Source: Saccharum officinarum
Lineage: Eukaryota; Streptophyta; Magnoliopsida; Poales; Poaceae
Direction of reading: 5' to 3'
Length of the DNA: 64,000 nt
Assembly: GCA_020631735.1 (NCBI GenBank)
Contig: CM036191.1
Location: forward strand, 38,671,335 to 38,735,334
Part shown: in pieces, positions 58,512 through 64,000 of the stretch
Position numbering within the stretch: the stretch's first letter is position 1
How the letters are laid out: each line of letters opens with the position of its first letter
Position numbers and translations under genes: made by a program
The notes under the pieces: model-generated
Databases searched by the model: none
What the model was told of the DNA's origin: nothing
What the model saw: the letters and a program-made list of their open reading frames with translations, nothing else

Positions 58512-59086
58512 TATAGATGTCAACGGGCCCTGTTCCCCGAATCCCCACGGGGAATTCACCCATTAGGGGACGTGGATGGTATGAATTCTACCCCCACGGG
58601 GGATTAAACGGGGTTGAAGTTATCCCCGTCGAAGATCACGGGCGCGTGGATGGTTTGCAGGCCCCCGTCCCCGCTCCCCGCGGGGACCCGATTTCAAAGG
58701 CCCATATACTGGTAATGTCCAATACATGTGATATATAAGCAATGTTGCAACCCTAGCTCCTGTCGAAACGATCAACGGAAACGCGAAACGAAAGTTACAT
58801 TTCATAGTCCCATTATATCACTTAGGGTTTTAAACCAATTTTTATTAAGCAAAAATGCTATAGAACATATATGTGCTACTTAAATAAAGTTTGAAGTGCA
58901 AACTTTGTAGATGACGATGAAATATCCGCGGCCTATGGGGATCTCCATGGGACTAATTCCCCGTGGGGATGGGGAGAAAGTCTCTCCCGTGGCACTTGAC
59001 GCGGATGAGGATGGAGAATTTTCTTTTCCACGGAGACGGGGATGGGGAGGCACTCTACGACGAGAAATTCCCCGTTGACATCTGGA
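58512..59086. mobile_element. hAT-type non-autonomous element
   Basis: 575 bp. Ends TATAGATGTCAACGG and CCGTTGACATCTGGA are inverted copies, and the 8-bp duplication GTCAGGGT flanks the element at 58504-58511 and 59087-59094. An 8-bp duplication with this structure fits hAT. The interior is rich in CCCCACGGGG/CCCCGTGGGG words at both sides and has no transposase. Confidence 0.8.
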
Positions 59087-59158
59087 GTCAGGGTCGAGGA
59101 CCTGCGATTGGCCCAACTTAGGCCTACGTGCGGGCCCCATGGGCAAGGCGAGCACGTA

Positions 59159-59400
59159 CTCCCTCCATCCCAGAATATTTATCGTTTTCGGTGTCTGTGC
59201 CACGACTTTGACTCAATTTGTACAAAATATGTGCAACATTTGTGTCTCCAAATAAATTTGTTAAAAAAAAGATTTAAAGATCTTTCCAATAATGCTAATT
59301 ATGTATCATAAATAATAATATTTTTTAATATACATTATTGTTAAAGTTATTTCTCGGGAAGCGAGAACGACAGATATTCTGGGTACGGAGACGGAGGGAG
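59159..59400. mobile_element. Stowaway-like MITE
   Basis: 242 bp with CTCCCTCCATCCCAGAATAT at the left and ATATTCTGGGTACGG...GGAGGGAG at the right, flanked by TA (59157-59158 and 59401-59402). Confidence 0.88.
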
Positions 59401-59402
59401 TA

Positions 59403-59680
59403 TTGTGCAAGGGCAAGGGAAACAGTTTTACACGCGCAGGTGCACGCTGGGGCAACTGGTGGCAGTTCAGCATGGGGCAGCGTGACTACGTGGCAGGGCA
59501 CGCATGTGCGGTTCCCGCGCCGTTGTTTTCACGTGGGCCAGCAGCCCCTGCTGGGCCTGGGGGAGGCACGCGCGTAGGACTTTGACCCGCGCGTCCGGTC
59601 CGTGCGGATGTCCTCTATGTTGGTTTCCATGCGGTCCTGAAAATATGTTTTCAGGGGAATGAATCGATAGCAGTGGCAGT
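59403..59680. other. GC-rich sequence, probably the tail of the decayed repeat
   Basis: Short frames (59338-59577 plus) cross the MITE boundary and have no domain. Nothing recognised. Confidence 0.35.
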
Positions 59681-59962
59681 TGGGGTGAACATTGTCATTG
59701 CCATCGAAATACTACTGCTCACTACAGGAGGCGGCGGGGCCCTCAAGAACAAAGCACGGCCGAGGCCTGCGGGGAAGTCCGTTGGACGGTTGGAGTTTAG
59801 CTGAGACCTCCGTCTCAAGTCCCGGGGAGCATTAGTGCTCCACTGATAAGTTTGTGTAAACTCCGTTCCATGTTACAGGCCGGGCATCTGCGGTAGTGAA
59901 ACACAAGGCCTCCGGAGCTACTCACGTACTAGCATGGCGCCACAAGTTTAACGACTCATACT

Positions 59963-60522
59963 TAAAGCTGGACGAAAAGCTTGCAACTCGATAGCTCGCT
60001 CGACTCGGATTGACAGTGGCTCGGCTCGGCTCGTTTAATTTCTCAAACGAGCTGAGCAAGCATCCTACCTCGTGTCTTAACGAGCCAGCTCGAGCCAGCT
60101 CGCGAGCCTAACGAGCCAAAGTTGTTGGCCTTAAACTTTTATTAGTGTTATATAACTTTATGTCTTACACTTTATAATTTGTTGATGATTGAACTTTGAC
60201 TCTATAAATTTTAGATTAATTTGACTCTTTTTATTTTAAATGAATGTATGGATAATGGATGCATCATATATGGTATGGAGTATGAACCATAGACAATGTA
60301 TGGTGTATAGTATTATAATATAATAGTACATATTATTTTTGTATGATTTATTAAGACTTATGAATGGACTAGTTTTATATTATTACCATTATCAAACTTT
60401 AGATAATACACATATTACATTTTTTATGTTTTAATATGGCTGGCTCGCGAGCCAAACGAGCCAGCTCGAGCTCGTAAACGAGCCGAGCCAAACGAGCCGA
60501 GCTGGCTCGTTAGTCCAGCTTT
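59963..60522. mobile_element. Mutator-like non-autonomous element with 9-bp target duplication
   Basis: 560 bp. Ends (T)AAAGCTGGAC and GTCCAGCTTT are inverted, and ACTCATACT flanks both sides (59954-59962, 60523-60531). The other copies of block A have a single ACTCATACT, which proves insertion. Terminal zones are built from GAGCCGAGC/GCTCGGCTC words; the interior is AT-rich and non-coding. 9-bp duplications are characteristic of Mutator-like elements. Confidence 0.8.
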
Positions 60523-60542
60523 ACTCATACTGACCCCGCTAA

Positions 60543-60822
60543 GGCTGTCTCCGGCAGAAGACCCGACCCAAATCCTAAACAGTTCTCGAATACAGTTTAT
60601 ATAGCCTTCAACAAACTACCTATATGTAAGATCTATTTTATGTGTCAGGAGAGTTATAAACCAAATCTGAATATACTTTCTTCTAAAGACCAATTTACAG
60701 AAAGAGTTATCTTTTAGGTCTTGTTGAAGAAGACCGAAAATAAGTATTAAATCATTTACATGTAGTATTATCCAAAGAAAGAATGAATCTTGTATTTTGA
60801 TTCGCGGTGGTTGAAGACGGTC
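60543..60822. mobile_element. MITE with 3-bp TAA duplication (Harbinger/Tourist-like)
   Basis: 280 bp between TAA at 60540-60542 and TAA at 60823-60825. Ends GGCTGTCTCC and GAAGACGGTC are imperfect inverted repeats. Also missing from the other block A copies. Assignment to PIF/Harbinger is based on the 3-bp duplication. Confidence 0.6.
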
Positions 60823-60878
60823 TAACCTTGGAAGCGACCAATCTCTTCTCGAGGCATAAGTCTCTACTTCTGTTAAGG

Positions 60879-61134
60879 GGGTGTTTGGCCAGAGACTAGT
60901 TACATCGGACGTTCAGATATTAATTAGGAGGACTAAATATGGGTTAATTATAAAACTAATTATACAGATGAAGACTAATTTACGAGATAAATTTATGAAG
61001 CCTAATTAATCCACAATTAACGCATATTTACTGTAGCATCGTATTATCATATCATGAACTAATTAGTTTTAATAGATTCGTTTCGTAAATTAGTCTCAAT
61101 CTATGTAGTTAGTTTTGTAATTAGTCTATATTTA
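60879..61134. mobile_element. Fold-back MITE with GGGTGTTTGGCC end, right end lost
   Basis: Left end GGGTGTTTGGCCAGAGACTAG; interior ACTAATTTACGAGATAAATTT, GCCTAATTAATCC and TTACTGTAGCA, common in grass MITEs. The matching right terminus is not seen; the next element begins at about 61135. Confidence 0.6.
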
Positions 61135-61857
61135 GGTCCCGTTTGGCAGAGCTTTACTTCACTAGTGAAGCCATTTTTTTTTTTGCTTCAGCTCCACGAA
61201 CAGTTTCACTGGTGGAGCTGAAGAGGTTTTGGTAAACCGTTTGGCAAAATGGCTTTCCTTTTATGGGCCTGGAGGAGGAGCCGGGAGAAGTTTTTTTTCT
61301 CCATCCCACCCTAAATCACTATGAGAGCATGTTTTTAAAGGCTTTATAAGTGAAACTATTTTACTTTACCCCGTTTAGAGCAAGTATAATAAGGCTTAGT
61401 CAGCGGGCTGCAGCACGTTACACGTCATCGAAATCCTAGGTGGAGCAGTGAGAAGAGAAGAGAGAGAACGGAGCGAGCGGTTCATGTATCGCCCGGCTGA
61501 ATCACGGTTTACGAGATAGAAACGCCTGCTCTTAGCCCGGCGCCGGCGATAACTCGACGCTTGCTCGTTCATCCGTGCTCCTTCCTGACCCGTGCGCCCA
61601 TCCTGGCCTCCCGGCTGCTGCGCTCGAAGGGGCACAGGGTACGCTAGACCGCACTGGATCGTGTATGCCACACAAACATTAAATGCTTACTCTGTATTTG
61701 AACCAACCTAACAGCCGGCTAATCGTTGGCCTATTATATCAGCTGGCTACAGTATTAGTTTTTATATGACCTGGCAATGTCATACAGCCGACCGCCGGCG
61801 AAGTTATTAACCATGCTCTTAGTAAATAACGACTCCAAACGACGTCCCAAACGGGGC
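61135..61857. mobile_element. TIR element with GTCCCGTTTGGC ends, containing a nested element
   Basis: The left end GGTCCCGTTTGGCAGAGC and the right end CGTCCCAAACGGGGC are inverted. Inside, 61378-61821 is bounded by AGAGCAAGTATAATAAGGC and GTTATTAACCATGCTCTT, also imperfectly inverted, so a second element probably inserted into the first. Interior short frames have no domain. Target duplications were not resolved. Confidence 0.55.
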
Positions 61858-62370
61858 TGATTACTACGGCTTCCTCAACCGTCCTAAGAAAGAAAAAAAC
61901 GCGACTCGCCCCTCCGCCGAGCGCCCCAGAGGCCGCCGCCGCCGCCGCCAAGCGCCTCCAACGCTGCCTCCGTTGAGCGCCCCCAACGTCGCCGCCGCTG
62001 AGGGCACCAGACGCGGACGCGGACGTGGGAAACGGCGCCCTCCTCTCCGCCTCCTCCTCCTGCAGCTGCGAGCCCACCTCTCCGCCGTCTCCTCATCCTC
62101 CTGTGGCGGCGACGGCGGCGGGTACATCGGCGTGAGCCCAGCCCTACTCGACGGCAGCAACCCGGGCGCACCTCTCTCTCAGATCCGCCCTCGCCCGCTT
62201 GGCACTCGAGGCTGCCGCCGGACCGTCCCGCCCTGGCCCGACGAGTAGCAGGCGAGGCCCTGCAACGAGTGCGGGTAGGAACTCGCTGGGTTCCACGGTG
62301 CCACCACGGCACCACCTAGCTCGATCTGCTCCACGGCCTTGCAAGAGAGCAGCCGATAAGGTTAGTTGTC
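61858..62370. other. GC-rich segment, possible 5' exon or captured DNA
   Basis: CCGCCG-rich with frames on both strands (for example 61973-62248 plus, 61884-62315 minus), none recognised. AAG/GTTAGT at about 62360 would make a good splice donor, followed by T-rich, intron-like sequence. It could be a first exon or promoter-proximal region; there is no support for a specific protein. Confidence 0.35.
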
Positions 62371-62927
62371 GAACGTCGGCGTTACTTGATGCTACCGCTT
62401 ACCTCAAGCACGCATGTACGCCACCATCTCAGCTGATGAAAGTTGCCTTGTGCCTTTTGCTGTCAAAGCAAACCTGTGTAAAACACTGAAATACTAGCTG
62501 CAATGCGTGATTCTGTTTATGTCTCTATTCTTAATTCATAGGAAATTATACGTGTATATTTACAAGTGCAGAGTAATCCAAAGTTTCCAATCAGGCCATT
62601 AGCTTTGTTGGTTTAGTTGCTTGGTGGTTTCTGTTGCTTTTTGTTGCCTGACCCATTTGGATAACCATTTTGTTTGCCTTGCTGCGGGATGAAACACACA
62701 TACTGTTTTTGAAAATAATTATTATGTTTTAGATTTTTTTAGTTCGGGATTGGAATGCTGTTGCCAAACATGCGGCATTTTTATATGGACGGGAGTGAAT
62801 GATTATCTTTTTTTATTATTATGATCTTGTAATTTGGCTATCGTCTGCAACAACTGTTATTATTATTTGTTGCCTTCAGATAGCTAATTAAGATTTTTCC
62901 CTACTTTGTAGTCAGAGAGAGCCTTCG
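62371..62927. other. AT-rich, intron-like or intergenic sequence
   Basis: No ORF or repeat recognised. Confidence 0.3.
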
Positions 62928-63168
62928 GCCTTGTTTAGTTGGCGATTTTTTTTTGGCGAAACGGTACTATAGCAATTTCGTTGTTATTTGGTCATTAGTG
63001 TCCAATCATAATCTAATTAGGCTTAAAAGATTCGTCTCGTGAATTTCGTCTAAACTGTGTAATTAGTTTTATTTTTTATTTATATTTAATACTTCATGCA
63101 TGCGTCGAAAGATTCGATGTGACGGAAAATCTTGAAAAATTTTGCAAAATTTTGAGAACTAAACAGGC
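62928..63168. mobile_element. MITE of the TGTTTAGTT family
   Basis: Ends GCCTTGTTTAGTT and AACTAAACAGGC; interior ATTAGGCTTAAAAGATTCGT, GTGTAATTAG and CATGCATGCGTCGAAAGATT. 241 bp. Third full member in this window. Confidence 0.75.
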
Positions 63169-63368
63169 ACTTTGTACCATGATTCTTACCTTGGTCAGTG
63201 GCTTTGGTGATAAAGTGCTAAGATGGATTACGAAGGCACATGGGGATGGGGTTCAGAGTTTTAAGTTTTCAGTTTTAAAAAATGTAATATATGAAGTCTG
63301 ATTTTTGCAGTACTCATATATTCTCTAATATAAACAGTTTTCAGTTGTACACCATGTAATATATGCAG

Positions 63369-63588
63369 TTTGAGTGGAGCATTGGTTGCATTTTTTGCAA
63401 AGATTTTGACTGGGAGACCTTTATTCCCTGGAAAAAAATGTGGAACACCAATGACTGATCTCTTTGGCACACTGTTGACAGATACTATTTTTGCAGGTAT
63501 GATATTAGTATTCATGAAAATATTGGCATGTTCATCTACAGATTTGAAATGAGAAAGCAATGAGGTACCTGAGCAGCATGAGGAAACA
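63369..63588 (+). pseudogene. MAP kinase gene fragment (kinase subdomain IX region)
   Basis: After a TATGCAG acceptor, the text reads EWSIGCIF, a one-base shift in a T run (about 63390-63396), then AKILTGRPLFPGKK and a degraded linker CGTPMTDLFGTLLTDTI to 63496. A donor-like GCAG/GTATGA and an acceptor-like CTACAG bound a 45-bp gap, and 63542-63588 reads NEKAMRYLSSMRK after a TGA. WSIGCIFAEILTG-PLFPGK and RNEKA-RYLSSMR are hallmark motifs of plant MAP kinases, on both sides of a known intron position. Only about 55 residues are represented, with a frameshift and stop, so it is a pseudogene or captured fragment. No catalytic loop or N-lobe was found upstream to 61860. Confidence 0.75.
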
Positions 63589-64000
63589 GTAGCACTAAAC
63601 CAGGAGCTCTCTGATTATTACAAGCTGCTGGCTGTTCTGGGACTGTACTCATTGAATCCAATCTCTGCACTTGGATGTGATTCAAATGTGTTCGGTAATT
63701 ACCTCTCACATGCATGGTTTATAAGAGCAACTCTAGAAGCATCTATAAATTTCAATTTCTGTATCAATCACTATTTGGAGTGGTTGTCCTCGGCCAGTGA
63801 GGTGATCTTTGCTATGCGAGGCCTCATGGCATGATCTGCTCCTCTACAGTAGATTGGGATTTATAGCTGGCACTCTTCTATCATGATTGTCTATGGGTTA
63901 TGGCTTCTATATTGGCTTCAAACTTGTCTTGCCTCTCTCTGATTCCCTGAGGGCGGAGATTTGATTGTCATCCTGTAGAGTGTTTTCATGGTTAGGAGTA
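63589..64000. other. Unrecognised sequence to the window end
   Basis: Short open frames only (63652-63834); no further kinase exons or other domains recognised. Confidence 0.3.

Larger units (their letters stand above)
59681..60860 (+). repeat. Duplicated block A, copy 3, split by two transposons
   Basis: Recognised by CCATCGAAATACTACTGCTC, CCCTCAAGAACAAAGCACGG, CACAAGGCCTCCGGAGC, ATGGCGCCAC, ACTCATACT, then after the insertions CCTTGGAAGCGACCAATCTC and TCTTCTCGAGGCA. It ends where a MITE begins at about 60879. No remains of the gene follow. Confidence 0.7.

Noticed and set aside
61884..62315. 143-codon minus-strand frame in a GC-rich segment
   Set aside because: CCG-repeat-driven composition, overlapping open frames on the other strand, no domain.

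Overview
The window looks like repeat-rich intergenic DNA of a large grass genome. The families present (a Sirevirus-type Ty1-copia element, a Tat-lineage Ty3-gypsy element with antisense additional ORFs, long-LTR elements starting TGTAACACC/TGTCACACC, an L1-type LINE and many Stowaway, hAT and Mutator-like elements) are those of Poaceae, most likely Panicoideae/Andropogoneae (sorghum, sugarcane, maize relatives). That placement is inference from repeat style, not from a marker gene. Almost all recognisable coding sequence belongs to transposable elements and most of it is broken.

Layout. 1-7958: a minus-strand Sirevirus-like copia element (pol 626-3826, gag 3869-6058, PBS 6099-6110, 5' LTR 6113-7958); its 3' LTR lies off the left edge. 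7959-38269: the 3' part of a plus-strand Tat-type gypsy element (gag/protease 7959-9310, RT/RNase H/integrase 27666-31350, long 3' non-coding region, antisense ORF 34965-37760, 3' LTR remnant to 38269). It is split at 9310 by an 18.35-kb plus-strand non-autonomous element (9311-27660) with LTRs of 5.2 and 4.7 kb and a perfect 5-bp target duplication, CAAAC. That element contains a 3.7-kb minus-strand solo LTR (17193-20919) with its own 5-bp duplication, TGCTC. So there are three nested layers with clean boundaries. 38270-43880: a second, plus-strand copy of the Tat additional-ORF module with its own TATA box and intron, but no pol, followed by a 30-bp tandem array.

43880-47700 is AT-rich non-coding DNA with tandem repeats and two Stowaway MITEs. 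47700-61000 holds the only locus resembling host genes: a short intact ORF with an MCAfunc-like domain (48395-48829), a possible promoter plus small ORF (53341-53697), and two non-coding blocks (called A and B here) repeated three and two times, which suggests a decayed local duplication cluster. It is riddled with a 5'-truncated LINE (49690-52228), a Mutator-like TIR element, two hAT-like elements and roughly ten MITEs. The right end has GC-rich sequence of unknown origin and a broken MAP-kinase gene fragment (63369-63588).

No CRISPR array, operon or new enzymatic system is visible. The most unusual observations are a ribosomal protein L8 (uL2) gene fragment, internally duplicated, inside the Tat element's 3' non-coding region (31931-32226); the pair of oppositely oriented Tat additional-ORF modules; the long-LTR element whose two LTRs carry complementary deletions; and the A/B duplication cluster.
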